In this document: positions 12,835 to 26,638 of the stretch, in pieces
Layout of the letters: every line of letters begins with the position of its first letter
Position numbering within the stretch: position 1 is the stretch's first letter
Source of the DNA: Paragordius varius
Taxonomy: Eukaryota > Nematomorpha
Direction of reading: 5' to 3'
Assembly (NCBI GenBank): GCA_964247055.1
Contig: OZ176054.1
Coordinates: forward strand, 496,001 to 560,000
DNA length: 64,000 nt
Position numbers and translations under genes: made by a program
The notes under the pieces: model-generated
Seen by the model: only the letters and a program-made list of their open reading frames with translations
Told to the model about the DNA's origin: nothing
Databases searched by the model: none

Positions 12835-15653
12835 TTATAAATTAATGTATAAAACTAGTCGTATCAATAAGTCGCATCAATACTCAAGTTAAACTTTGTC
12901 CTTAAAAATCGGATATTGGTCACCGGTGAACAAAATAATTTTTTATACATTCTCTTAGTAACACTACATCAAAATATAGAGATAGTTTGACAAACTCTTT
13001 CATATCCGATTTTTACAACGATACTTTAAAAATTATGGTATTAAACCAGTCGCATCAATACTCAAGTTAAACTTTGTCCTTAAAAATCGGATATTGGTCA
13101 CCGGTGAACAAAATTATTTTTTATACATTCTCTTAGTAAGAATACATCAAAATATAGAGATAGTTTGACAAACTCTTTCATATACGATTTTTACAACGAT
13201 ACTTTAAAAATTAATGTATTAAACTAGTCGCATCCCATACTCAAGATAAACTTTGTCCTTAAAAATCGAATATTGGTCACCGGTGAACAAAATTATTTTT
13301 TATACATTCTCTTAGTAAGATAACATCAAAATATAGAAATAGTTTGACAAACTCTTTCATATCCGATTTTTACAACGATACTTTAAAAATTAATGTATTA
13401 AACTAGTCGCATCAATACTCAAATTAAACTTTGTCCTTAAAAATCGGATATTGGTCACCGGTGAACAAAATTATTTTTTATATATTCTCTTAGCAAGACT
13501 ACATCAAAATATAGAGATAGTTTGACAAACTCTTTCATATCCGATTTTTACAACGATACTTTAAAAAATAATGTATAAAACTAGTCGTATCAATAAATCG
13601 CATCAATACTCAAGTTAAACTTTGTCCTTAAAAATCGGATATTGGTCACCGGTGAACAAAATTATTTTTTATACATTCTCTAATAGGACTACATCAAAAT
13701 ATAGAGATAGTTTGGCAAACTCTTTCATATCCGATTTTTACAACGATACTTTAAAAATTTATGTATAAAACTAGTCGCATCAATACTCAAGTTAAACTTT
13801 GTCCTTAAAAATCGAATATTGGTCACCGGTGAACAAAATTACTTTTTATACATTCTCTTAGTTAGACTACATCAAAATATAGAGATAGTTTGACAAACTC
13901 TTTCATATCCGATTTTTACAACGATACTCTAGAAATTATGGTATTAAACTAGTCGCATCAACACTCAAGTCAAATTTTGTCCTTAAAAATGTGATATTGA
14001 TCACCGGTGAACAAAACTATTTTTTATACATTCTCTCTGTAAGACTACATCAAAATATAGAATTTGACCAACTCTTTCATATCCGATTTTTACAACGATA
14101 CTTTAATTAATGTATTAAAATAGTCGCATCAATACTCAAGTTAAACTTTGTCCTTAAAAATCGGATATTGGTCACCGGTGAACAAAATAATTTTGTATAC
14201 ATTCTCTTAGTAGGACTACATCAAAATATAGAGATAGTTTTACAAACTCTTTTATATCCGATTTTTACAACGATACTTTAAAAATTAATGTATAAAAGTA
14301 GTCGCATCAATACACAAGTTAAACTTTGTCCTTAAAAATCGGATATTGGTCACCGGTGAACAAAATTATTTTTTATACATTCTCTTAGTAAGACTACATC
14401 AAAATATAGAGATAGTTTGACAAACTCTTTCATATCCGATTTTTACAACGATACTTTAATTAATGTATTAAAATAGTCGCATCAATACTCAAGTTAAACT
14501 TTGTCCTTAAAAATCGAATATTGGTCACCGGTGAACAAAATTACTTTTTATACATTCTCTTAATTAGACTACATCAAAATATAGAGATAGTTTGACAAAC
14601 TCTTTAATATCCGATTTTTACAACGATACTTTAAAAATTAATGTGTTAAACTAGTCGCATCAATACTCAAGTTAAACTTTGTCTGTAAAAATCGGATATT
14701 GGTCACCGGAGAACAAAATTATTTTTTATACATTCTCTTAGTAAGACTACATCAAAATATAGAGATAGTTTAACAAACTCTTTCATATCCGATTTTTACA
14801 ACGATACTTTAAAAATTAATGTATAAAAGTAGTCGCATCAATACTCAAGTCAAATTTTGTCCTTAAAAATGTGATATTGATCACCGGTGAACAAAACTAT
14901 TTTTTATACATTCTCTCTGTAAGACTACATCAAATATAGAAATAGTTTGACAAACTCTTTCATATCCGATTTTTACAACGATACTTTAATTAATGTATTA
15001 AAATAGTCGCATCAATACTCAAGTTAAACTTTGTCCTTAAAAATCGGATATTGGTCACCGGTGAACAAAATTATTTTTTATACATTCTCTTAGCACGACT
15101 ACATCAAAATATAGAGATAGTTTGGCAAACTCTTTCATCCGATTTTTACAACGATAATTTAAAAATTAGGTATAAAACTAGTCGCATCAATACTCAAGTT
15201 AAACTTTGTCCTTAAAAATCGAATATTGGTCACCGGTGAACAAAATTATTTTTTATACATTCTCTTAGTAAGACTACATCAAATTATAGAGATAGTTTGA
15301 CAAACTCTATATCCGATTTTTACAACGATACTTTAAAAATTAATGTATAAAACTAGTCGCATCAATACTCAAGTTAAACTTTATCCTTAAAAATTGGATA
15401 TTGGTCACCGGTGAACAAAATATTTTTCATTCTCTTAGTAAGACTACATCAAAATATAGAGATAGTTTGACAAACTCTTTTATATCCGATTTTTACAACG
15501 ATACTTTAAAAATTAATGTATTAAACTAGTCGCATCAATACTCAAGTTAAACTTTGTCTGTAAAAATCGGATATTGGTCACCGGAGAACAAAATTATTTT
15601 TTATACATTCTCTTAGCAAGACTACATCAAAATATAGAGATAGTTTGACAAAC
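12364..15653. repeat. First copy of the 3,383-bp-offset block
   Basis: This block matches 15,747-19,036 at a constant offset of 3,383 bp (19 monomers). I saw at least six single-base differences over about 3.29 kb, so identity is near 99.8%. The copy at 15,095 reads TAGCACGAC where the other reads TAGCAAGAC. The block is itself a mosaic: its left part comes from the 8,070-9,949 family and 13,859-15,090 from the 5,569-6,800 family. Confidence 0.87.
15266..15435 (+). repeat. 170-bp monomer with a shortened A/T tail
   Basis: A type A 5' half (ACATCAAATTATAG, ACTCTATATCCG) is combined with TTTATCCTTAAAAATTGG and a deleted tail (ACAAAATATTTTTCATTCTC). Its exact counterparts are 18,649-18,818 and 23,642-23,811. 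The three-fold occurrence follows the 3,383- and 4,993-bp offsets exactly. Confidence 0.88.
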
Positions 15654-15746
15654 TCTTTTATATCCGATTTTTACAACGATACTTTAAAAATTAATGTGTT
15701 AAACTAGTCGCATCAATACTCAAGTTAAACTTTGTCTGTAAAAATC

Positions 15747-18700
15747 GGATATTGGTCACCGGTGAACAAAACTATTTTTTATACATTCTCTTAGTAAGAC
15801 TACATCAAAATATAGAGATAGTTTGACAAACTCTTTTATATCCGATTTTTACAACGATACTTTAAAAATTAATGTGTTAAACTAGTCGCATCAATACTCA
15901 AGTTAAACTTTGTCTGTAAAAATCGGATATTGGTCACCGGAGAACAAAATTATTTTTTATACATTCTCTTAGTAACACTACATCAAAATATAGAGATAGT
16001 TTGACAAACTCTTTCATATCCGATTTTTACAACGATACTTTAAAAATTATGATATTAAACCAGTCGCATTAATACTCAAGTTAAACTTTGTCCTTAAAAA
16101 TCGGATATTGGTCACCGGTGAACAAAATTATTTTTTATACATTCTCTTAGTAAGAATACATCAAAATATAGAGATAGTTTGACAAACTCTTTCATATCCG
16201 ATTTTTACAACGATACTTTATAAATTAATGTATAAAACTAGTCGTATCAATAAGTCGCATCAATACTCAAGTTAAACTTTGTCCTTAAAAATCGGATATT
16301 GGTCACCGGTGAACAAAATAATTTTTTATACATTCTCTTAGTAACACTACATCAAAATATAGAGATAGTTTGACAAACTCTTTCATATCCGATTTTTACA
16401 ACGATACTTTAAAAATTATGGTATTAAACCAGTCGCATCAATACTCAAGTTAAACTTTGTCCTTAAAAATCGGATATTGGTCACCGGTGAACAAAATTAT
16501 TTTTTATACATTCTCTTAGTAAGAATACATCAAAATATAGAGATAGTTTGACAAACTCTTTCATATACGATTTTTACAACGATACTTTAAAAATTAATGT
16601 ATTAAACTAGTCGCATCCCATACTCAAGATAAACTTTGTCCTTAAAAATCGAATATTGGTCACCGGTGAACAAAATTATTTTTTATACATTCTCTTAGTA
16701 AGATAACATCAAAATATAGAAATAGTTTGACAAACTCTTTCATATCCGATTTTTACAACGATACTTTAAAAATTAATGTATTAAACTAGTCGCATCAATA
16801 CTCAAATTAAACTTTGTCCTTAAAAATCGGATATTGGTCACCGGTGAACAAAATTATTTTTTATATATTCTCTTAGCAAGACTACATCAAAATATAGAGA
16901 TAGTTTGACAAACTCTTTCATATCCGATTTTTACAACGATACTTTAAAAAATAATGTATAAAACTAGTCGTATCAATAAATCGCATCAATACTCAAGTTA
17001 AACTTTGTCCTTAAAAATCGGATATTGGTCACCGGTGAACAAAATTATTTTTTATACATTCTCTAATAGGACTACATCAAAATATAGAGATAGTTTGGCA
17101 AACTCTTTCATATCCGATTTTTACAACGATACTTTAAAAATTTATGTATAAAACTTGTCGCATCAATACTCAAGTTAAACTTTGTCCTTAAAAATCGAAT
17201 ATTGGTCACCGGTGAACAAAATTACTTTTTATACATTCTCTTAGTTAGACTACATCAAAATATAGAGATAGTTTGACAAACTCTTTCATATCCGATTTTT
17301 ACAACGATACTCTAGAAATTATGGTATTAAACTAGTCGCATCAACACTCAAGTCAAATTTTGTCCTTAAAAATGTGATATTGATCACGGGTGAACAAAAC
17401 TATTTTTTATACATTCTCTCTGTAAGACTACATCAAAATATAGAATTTGACCAACTCTTTCATATCCGATTTTTACAACGATACTTTAATTAATGTATTA
17501 AAATAGTCGCATCAATACTCAAGTTAAACTTTGTCCTTAAAAATCGGATATTGGTCACCGGTGAACAAAATAATTTTGTATACATTCTCTTAGTAGGACT
17601 ACATCAAAATATAGAGATAGTTTTACAAACTCTTTTATATCCGATTTTTACAACGATACTTTAAAAATTAATGTATAAAAGTAGTCGCATCAATACACAA
17701 GTTAAACTTTGTCCTTAAAAATCGGATATTGGTCACCGGTGAACAAAATTATTTTTTATACATTCTCTTAGTAAGACTACATCAAAATATAGAGATAGTT
17801 TGACAAACTCTTTCATATCCGATTTTTACAACGATACTTTAATTAATGTATTAAAATAGTCGCATCAATACTCAAGTTAAACTTTGTCCTTTAAAATCGA
17901 ATATTGGTCACCGGTGAACAAAATTACTTTTTATACATTCTCTTAATTAGACCACATCAAAATATAGAGATAGTTTGACAAACTCTTTAATATCCGATTT
18001 TTACAACGATACTTTAAAAATTAATGTGTTAAACTAGTCGCATCAATACTCAAGTTAAACTTTGTCTGTAAAAATCGGATATTAGTCACCGGAGAACAAA
18101 ATTATTTTTTATACATTCTCTTAGTAAGACTACATCAAAATATAGAGATAGTTTAACAAACTCTTTCATATCCGATTTTTACAACGATACTTTAAAAATT
18201 AATGTATAAAAGTAGTCGCATCAATACTCAAGTCAAATTTTGTCCTTAAAAATGTGATATTGATCACCGGTGAACAAAACTATTTTTTATACATTCTCTC
18301 TGTAAGACTACATCAAATATAGAAATAGTTTGACAAACTCTTTCATATCCGATTTTTACAACGATACTTTAATTAATGTATTAAAATAGTCGCATCAATA
18401 CTCAAGTTAAACTTTGTCCTTAAAAATCGGATATTGGTCACCGGTGAACAAAATTATTTTTTATACATTCTCTTAGCAAGACTACATCAAAATATAGAGA
18501 TAGTTTGGCAAACTCTTTCATCCGATTTTTACAACGATAATTTAAAAATTAGGTATAAAACTAGTCGCATCAATACTCAAGTTAAACTTTGTCCTTAAAA
18601 ATCGAATATTGGTCACCGGTGAACAAAATTATTTTTTATACATTCTCTTAGTAAGACTACATCAAATTATAGAGATAGTTTGACAAACTCTATATCCGAT

Positions 18701-19036
18701 TTTTACAACGATACTTTAAAAATTAATGTATAAAACTAGTCGCATCAATACTCAAGTTAAACTTTATCCTTAAAAATTGGATATTGGTCACCGGTGAACA
18801 AAATATTTTTCATTCTCTTAGTAAGACTACATCAAAATATAGAGATAGTTTGACAAACTCTTTTATATCCGATTTTTACAACGATACTTTAAAAATTAAT
18901 GTATTAAACTAGTCGCATCAATACTCAAGTTAAACTTTGTCTGTAAAAATCGGATATTGGTCACCGGAGAACAAAATTATTTTTTATACATTCTCTTAGC
19001 AAGACTACATCAAAATATAGAGATAGTTTGACAAAC
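15747..19036. repeat. Second copy of the 3,383-bp-offset block
   Basis: The left junction can be placed at 15,747-15,762. To its left the sequence follows a TCTG-type monomer, which normally ends CCGGAGAAC. To its right it follows the copy-1 monomer ending CCGGTGAACAAAACT. The copy carries five private variants not in copy 1: AAACTTGTCG (17,151), TGATCACGGG (17,381), CCTTTAAAATCG (about 17,888), GACCACATC (about 17,949) and GATATTAGTC (about 18,080). All five are repeated in the 4,993-bp duplicate. Confidence 0.87.
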
Positions 19037-21645
19037 TCTTTCATATCCGATTTTTACAACGATACTTTATAAATTAATGTATAAAACTAGTCGTATCAAT
19101 AAGTCGCATCAATACTCAAGTTAAACTTTGTCCTTAAAAATCGGATATTGGTCACCGGTAACAAAATAATTTTTTATACATTCTCTTAGTAGCACTACAT
19201 CAAAATATAGAGATAGTTTGACAAACTCTTTCATATCCGATTTTTACAACGATACTTTAAAAATTAATGTATAAAACTAGTCGCATCAATACTCAAGTTA
19301 AACTTTGTCCTTAAAAATCGAATATTGGTCACCGGTGAACAAAATTATTTTTTATACATTCTCTTAGTAAGACTACATCAAAATATAGAGATAGTTTGAC
19401 AAACTCTTTCATATCCGATTTTTACAACGATACTTTAAAAATTAATGTATAACACTAGTCGCATCAATACTCAAGTTAAACTTTATCCTTAAAAATTGGA
19501 TATTGGTCACCGGTGAACAAAATAATTTTTTATACATTCTCTTAGTAAGACTACATCAAAATATAGAGATAGTTTGACAAACTCTTTCATATCCGATTTT
19601 TACAACGATACTTTAAAAATTAATGTATAACACTAGTCGCATCAATACTCAAATTAAACTTTGTCCTTAAAAATCGGATATTGGTCACCGGTGAACAAAA
19701 TTATTTTTTATATATTCTCTTAGCAAGACTACATCAAAATATAGAGATAGTTTGACAAACTCTTTCATATCCGATTTTTACAACGATGCTTTAAAAATTA
19801 ATGTATAAAACTAGTCGTATCAATAAATCGCATCAATACTCAAGTTAAACTTTGTCCTTAAAAATCGGATATTGGTCACCGGTGAACAAAATTATTTTTT
19901 ATACATTCTCTAATTGGACTACATCAAAATATAGAGATAGTTTGGCAAACTCTTTCATATCCGATTTTTACAACGATACTTTAAAAATTAATGTATAAAA
20001 CTAGTCGCATCAATACTCAAGTTAAACTTTGTCCTTAAAAATCGAATATTGGTCACCGGTGAACAAAATTATTTTTTATACATTCTCTTAGTTAGACTAC
20101 ATCAAAATATAGAGATAGTTTGACAAACTCTTTAATATCCGATTTTTACAACGATACTTTAAAAATTAATGTGTTAAACTAGTCGCATCAATACTCAAGT
20201 AAAACTTTGTCCTTAAAAATCGGATATTGGTCACCGGTGAAAAAAATTATTTTTTATACATTCTCTTAGTAAGACTACATCAAAATATAGAGATAGTTTG
20301 ACAAACTCTTTCATATCCGATTTTTACAACGATACTTTAAAAATTAATGTATTAAACTAGTCGCATCCCATACTCAAGATAAACTTTGTCCTTAAAAATC
20401 GAATATTGGTCACCGGTGAACAAAATTATTTTTTATACATTCTCTTAGTAAGATAACATCAAAATATAGAAATAGTTTGACAAACTCTTTCATATCAGAT
20501 TTTTAAACGATACTTTAAAAATTAATGTATTAAACTAGTCGCATCAATACTCAAATTAAACTTTGTCCTTAAAAATCGGATATTGGTCACCGGTGAACAA
20601 AATTATTTTTTATATATTCTCTTAGCAAGACTACATCAAAATATAGAGATAGTTTGACAAACTCTTTCATATCCGATTTTTACAACGATACTTTAAAAAT
20701 TTATGTATAAAACTAGTCGTATCAATAAATCGCATCAATACTCAAGTTAAACTTTGTCCTTAAAAATCGGATATTGGTCACCGGTGAACAAAATTATTTT
20801 TTATACATTCTCTAATAGGATTACATCAAAATATAGAGATAGTTTGGCAAACTCTTTCATATCCGATTTTTACAACGATACTTTAAAAATTAATGTATAA
20901 AACTAGTCGCATCAATACTCAAGTTAAACTTTGTCCTTAAAAATCGAATATTGGGCACCGGTGAACAAAATTATTTTTTATACATTCTCTTAGTAAGACT
21001 ACATCAAAATATAGAGATAGTTTGACAAACTCTTTCATATCCGATTTTTACAACGATACTTTAAAAATTAATGTATTAAACTAGTCGCATCAATACTCAA
21101 GTTAAACTTTGTCTGTAAAAATCGGATATTGGTGAGAACAAAATTATTTTTTATACATTCTCTTAGCAAGACTACATCAAAATATAGAGATAGTTTGACA
21201 AACTCTTTCATATCCGATTTTTACAACGATACTTTAAAAATTAATGTATTAAACTAGTCGCATCAACACTCAAGTCAAATTTTGTCCTTAAAAATGATAT
21301 TGATCACCGGTGAACAAAACTATTTTTTATACATTCTCTCTGTAAGACTACATCAAAATATAGAATTTGACCAACTCTTTCATATCCGATTTTTACAACG
21401 ATACTTTAATTAATGTATTAAAATAGTCGCATCAATACTCAAGTTAAACTTTGTCCTTAAAAATCGGATATTGGTCACCGGTGAACAAAATAATTTTTTA
21501 TACATTCTCTTAGCAAGACTACATCAAAATATAGAGATAGTTTGACAAACTCTTTCATATCCGATTTTTACAACGATACTTTAAAAATTAATGTATTAAA
21601 CTAGTCGCATCAACACTCAAGTCAAATTTTGTCCTTAAAAATGTG
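16653..21645. repeat. First copy of the 4,993-bp tandem higher-order unit
   Basis: This unit of 28 monomers is directly followed by its second copy at 21,646-26,638. At more than fifteen private variants compared by eye the offset is exactly 4,993 and the base is the same. Examples are CACGGG 17,385/22,378, CCGGTAACAA 19,155/24,148, GATTTTTAAACG about 20,494/25,487, and GGTGAGAAC about 21,131/26,124. I saw no difference between the copies, so this looks like the youngest large event in the window. An assembly duplication cannot be excluded from sequence alone. Confidence 0.9.
20991..21163 (+). repeat. 173-bp monomer lacking the CCGGT palindrome core
   Basis: GATATTGGTGAGAACAAAAT replaces GATATTGGTCACCGGAGAAC, a 5-bp deletion that removes the palindrome core. 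The 16-bp dyad form (TCTGTAAAAATCGG) is kept. The duplicate is at 25,984-26,156. This is a natural example of a monomer with the dyad but without the palindrome. Confidence 0.88.
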
Positions 21646-24600
21646 ATATTGGTCACCGGTGAACAAAATTATTTTTTATACATTCTCTTAGTAAGATAAC
21701 ATCAAAATATAGAAATAGTTTGACAAACTCTTTCATATCCGATTTTTACAACGATACTTTAAAAATTAATGTATTAAACTAGTCGCATCAATACTCAAAT
21801 TAAACTTTGTCCTTAAAAATCGGATATTGGTCACCGGTGAACAAAATTATTTTTTATATATTCTCTTAGCAAGACTACATCAAAATATAGAGATAGTTTG
21901 ACAAACTCTTTCATATCCGATTTTTACAACGATACTTTAAAAAATAATGTATAAAACTAGTCGTATCAATAAATCGCATCAATACTCAAGTTAAACTTTG
22001 TCCTTAAAAATCGGATATTGGTCACCGGTGAACAAAATTATTTTTTATACATTCTCTAATAGGACTACATCAAAATATAGAGATAGTTTGGCAAACTCTT
22101 TCATATCCGATTTTTACAACGATACTTTAAAAATTTATGTATAAAACTTGTCGCATCAATACTCAAGTTAAACTTTGTCCTTAAAAATCGAATATTGGTC
22201 ACCGGTGAACAAAATTACTTTTTATACATTCTCTTAGTTAGACTACATCAAAATATAGAGATAGTTTGACAAACTCTTTCATATCCGATTTTTACAACGA
22301 TACTCTAGAAATTATGGTATTAAACTAGTCGCATCAACACTCAAGTCAAATTTTGTCCTTAAAAATGTGATATTGATCACGGGTGAACAAAACTATTTTT
22401 TATACATTCTCTCTGTAAGACTACATCAAAATATAGAATTTGACCAACTCTTTCATATCCGATTTTTACAACGATACTTTAATTAATGTATTAAAATAGT
22501 CGCATCAATACTCAAGTTAAACTTTGTCCTTAAAAATCGGATATTGGTCACCGGTGAACAAAATAATTTTGTATACATTCTCTTAGTAGGACTACATCAA
22601 AATATAGAGATAGTTTTACAAACTCTTTTATATCCGATTTTTACAACGATACTTTAAAAATTAATGTATAAAAGTAGTCGCATCAATACACAAGTTAAAC
22701 TTTGTCCTTAAAAATCGGATATTGGTCACCGGTGAACAAAATTATTTTTTATACATTCTCTTAGTAAGACTACATCAAAATATAGAGATAGTTTGACAAA
22801 CTCTTTCATATCCGATTTTTACAACGATACTTTAATTAATGTATTAAAATAGTCGCATCAATACTCAAGTTAAACTTTGTCCTTTAAAATCGAATATTGG
22901 TCACCGGTGAACAAAATTACTTTTTATACATTCTCTTAATTAGACCACATCAAAATATAGAGATAGTTTGACAAACTCTTTAATATCCGATTTTTACAAC
23001 GATACTTTAAAAATTAATGTGTTAAACTAGTCGCATCAATACTCAAGTTAAACTTTGTCTGTAAAAATCGGATATTAGTCACCGGAGAACAAAATTATTT
23101 TTTATACATTCTCTTAGTAAGACTACATCAAAATATAGAGATAGTTTAACAAACTCTTTCATATCCGATTTTTACAACGATACTTTAAAAATTAATGTAT
23201 AAAAGTAGTCGCATCAATACTCAAGTCAAATTTTGTCCTTAAAAATGTGATATTGATCACCGGTGAACAAAACTATTTTTTATACATTCTCTCTGTAAGA
23301 CTACATCAAATATAGAAATAGTTTGACAAACTCTTTCATATCCGATTTTTACAACGATACTTTAATTAATGTATTAAAATAGTCGCATCAATACTCAAGT
23401 TAAACTTTGTCCTTAAAAATCGGATATTGGTCACCGGTGAACAAAATTATTTTTTATACATTCTCTTAGCAAGACTACATCAAAATATAGAGATAGTTTG
23501 GCAAACTCTTTCATCCGATTTTTACAACGATAATTTAAAAATTAGGTATAAAACTAGTCGCATCAATACTCAAGTTAAACTTTGTCCTTAAAAATCGAAT
23601 ATTGGTCACCGGTGAACAAAATTATTTTTTATACATTCTCTTAGTAAGACTACATCAAATTATAGAGATAGTTTGACAAACTCTATATCCGATTTTTACA
23701 ACGATACTTTAAAAATTAATGTATAAAACTAGTCGCATCAATACTCAAGTTAAACTTTATCCTTAAAAATTGGATATTGGTCACCGGTGAACAAAATATT
23801 TTTCATTCTCTTAGTAAGACTACATCAAAATATAGAGATAGTTTGACAAACTCTTTTATATCCGATTTTTACAACGATACTTTAAAAATTAATGTATTAA
23901 ACTAGTCGCATCAATACTCAAGTTAAACTTTGTCTGTAAAAATCGGATATTGGTCACCGGAGAACAAAATTATTTTTTATACATTCTCTTAGCAAGACTA
24001 CATCAAAATATAGAGATAGTTTGACAAACTCTTTCATATCCGATTTTTACAACGATACTTTATAAATTAATGTATAAAACTAGTCGTATCAATAAGTCGC
24101 ATCAATACTCAAGTTAAACTTTGTCCTTAAAAATCGGATATTGGTCACCGGTAACAAAATAATTTTTTATACATTCTCTTAGTAGCACTACATCAAAATA
24201 TAGAGATAGTTTGACAAACTCTTTCATATCCGATTTTTACAACGATACTTTAAAAATTAATGTATAAAACTAGTCGCATCAATACTCAAGTTAAACTTTG
24301 TCCTTAAAAATCGAATATTGGTCACCGGTGAACAAAATTATTTTTTATACATTCTCTTAGTAAGACTACATCAAAATATAGAGATAGTTTGACAAACTCT
24401 TTCATATCCGATTTTTACAACGATACTTTAAAAATTAATGTATAACACTAGTCGCATCAATACTCAAGTTAAACTTTATCCTTAAAAATTGGATATTGGT
24501 CACCGGTGAACAAAATAATTTTTTATACATTCTCTTAGTAAGACTACATCAAAATATAGAGATAGTTTGACAAACTCTTTCATATCCGATTTTTACAACG

Positions 24601-26638
24601 ATACTTTAAAAATTAATGTATAACACTAGTCGCATCAATACTCAAATTAAACTTTGTCCTTAAAAATCGGATATTGGTCACCGGTGAACAAAATTATTTT
24701 TTATATATTCTCTTAGCAAGACTACATCAAAATATAGAGATAGTTTGACAAACTCTTTCATATCCGATTTTTACAACGATGCTTTAAAAATTAATGTATA
24801 AAACTAGTCGTATCAATAAATCGCATCAATACTCAAGTTAAACTTTGTCCTTAAAAATCGGATATTGGTCACCGGTGAACAAAATTATTTTTTATACATT
24901 CTCTAATTGGACTACATCAAAATATAGAGATAGTTTGGCAAACTCTTTCATATCCGATTTTTACAACGATACTTTAAAAATTAATGTATAAAACTAGTCG
25001 CATCAATACTCAAGTTAAACTTTGTCCTTAAAAATCGAATATTGGTCACCGGTGAACAAAATTATTTTTTATACATTCTCTTAGTTAGACTACATCAAAA
25101 TATAGAGATAGTTTGACAAACTCTTTAATATCCGATTTTTACAACGATACTTTAAAAATTAATGTGTTAAACTAGTCGCATCAATACTCAAGTAAAACTT
25201 TGTCCTTAAAAATCGGATATTGGTCACCGGTGAAAAAAATTATTTTTTATACATTCTCTTAGTAAGACTACATCAAAATATAGAGATAGTTTGACAAACT
25301 CTTTCATATCCGATTTTTACAACGATACTTTAAAAATTAATGTATTAAACTAGTCGCATCCCATACTCAAGATAAACTTTGTCCTTAAAAATCGAATATT
25401 GGTCACCGGTGAACAAAATTATTTTTTATACATTCTCTTAGTAAGATAACATCAAAATATAGAAATAGTTTGACAAACTCTTTCATATCAGATTTTTAAA
25501 CGATACTTTAAAAATTAATGTATTAAACTAGTCGCATCAATACTCAAATTAAACTTTGTCCTTAAAAATCGGATATTGGTCACCGGTGAACAAAATTATT
25601 TTTTATATATTCTCTTAGCAAGACTACATCAAAATATAGAGATAGTTTGACAAACTCTTTCATATCCGATTTTTACAACGATACTTTAAAAATTTATGTA
25701 TAAAACTAGTCGTATCAATAAATCGCATCAATACTCAAGTTAAACTTTGTCCTTAAAAATCGGATATTGGTCACCGGTGAACAAAATTATTTTTTATACA
25801 TTCTCTAATAGGATTACATCAAAATATAGAGATAGTTTGGCAAACTCTTTCATATCCGATTTTTACAACGATACTTTAAAAATTAATGTATAAAACTAGT
25901 CGCATCAATACTCAAGTTAAACTTTGTCCTTAAAAATCGAATATTGGGCACCGGTGAACAAAATTATTTTTTATACATTCTCTTAGTAAGACTACATCAA
26001 AATATAGAGATAGTTTGACAAACTCTTTCATATCCGATTTTTACAACGATACTTTAAAAATTAATGTATTAAACTAGTCGCATCAATACTCAAGTTAAAC
26101 TTTGTCTGTAAAAATCGGATATTGGTGAGAACAAAATTATTTTTTATACATTCTCTTAGCAAGACTACATCAAAATATAGAGATAGTTTGACAAACTCTT
26201 TCATATCCGATTTTTACAACGATACTTTAAAAATTAATGTATTAAACTAGTCGCATCAACACTCAAGTCAAATTTTGTCCTTAAAAATGATATTGATCAC
26301 CGGTGAACAAAACTATTTTTTATACATTCTCTCTGTAAGACTACATCAAAATATAGAATTTGACCAACTCTTTCATATCCGATTTTTACAACGATACTTT
26401 AATTAATGTATTAAAATAGTCGCATCAATACTCAAGTTAAACTTTGTCCTTAAAAATCGGATATTGGTCACCGGTGAACAAAATAATTTTTTATACATTC
26501 TCTTAGCAAGACTACATCAAAATATAGAGATAGTTTGACAAACTCTTTCATATCCGATTTTTACAACGATACTTTAAAAATTAATGTATTAAACTAGTCG
26601 CATCAACACTCAAGTCAAATTTTGTCCTTAAAAATGTG
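21646..26638. repeat. Second copy of the 4,993-bp tandem higher-order unit
   Basis: This is the direct tandem partner of 16,653-21,645. On its left the last mismatch to the 16.65-kb sequence is base 21,645, and the first base departing from the 26.64-kb continuation is 21,652. The exchange point therefore lies in 21,646-21,651 (ATATTG), within the right dyad arm of a monomer. The unit ends where GTGATATTGATCACC resumes. Confidence 0.9.

Noticed and set aside
15266-15435. Short insertions or deletions as scars of transposon insertion
   Set aside because: All length changes seen are small deletions or a 13-bp self-duplication. No target-site duplication or foreign sequence accompanies them.
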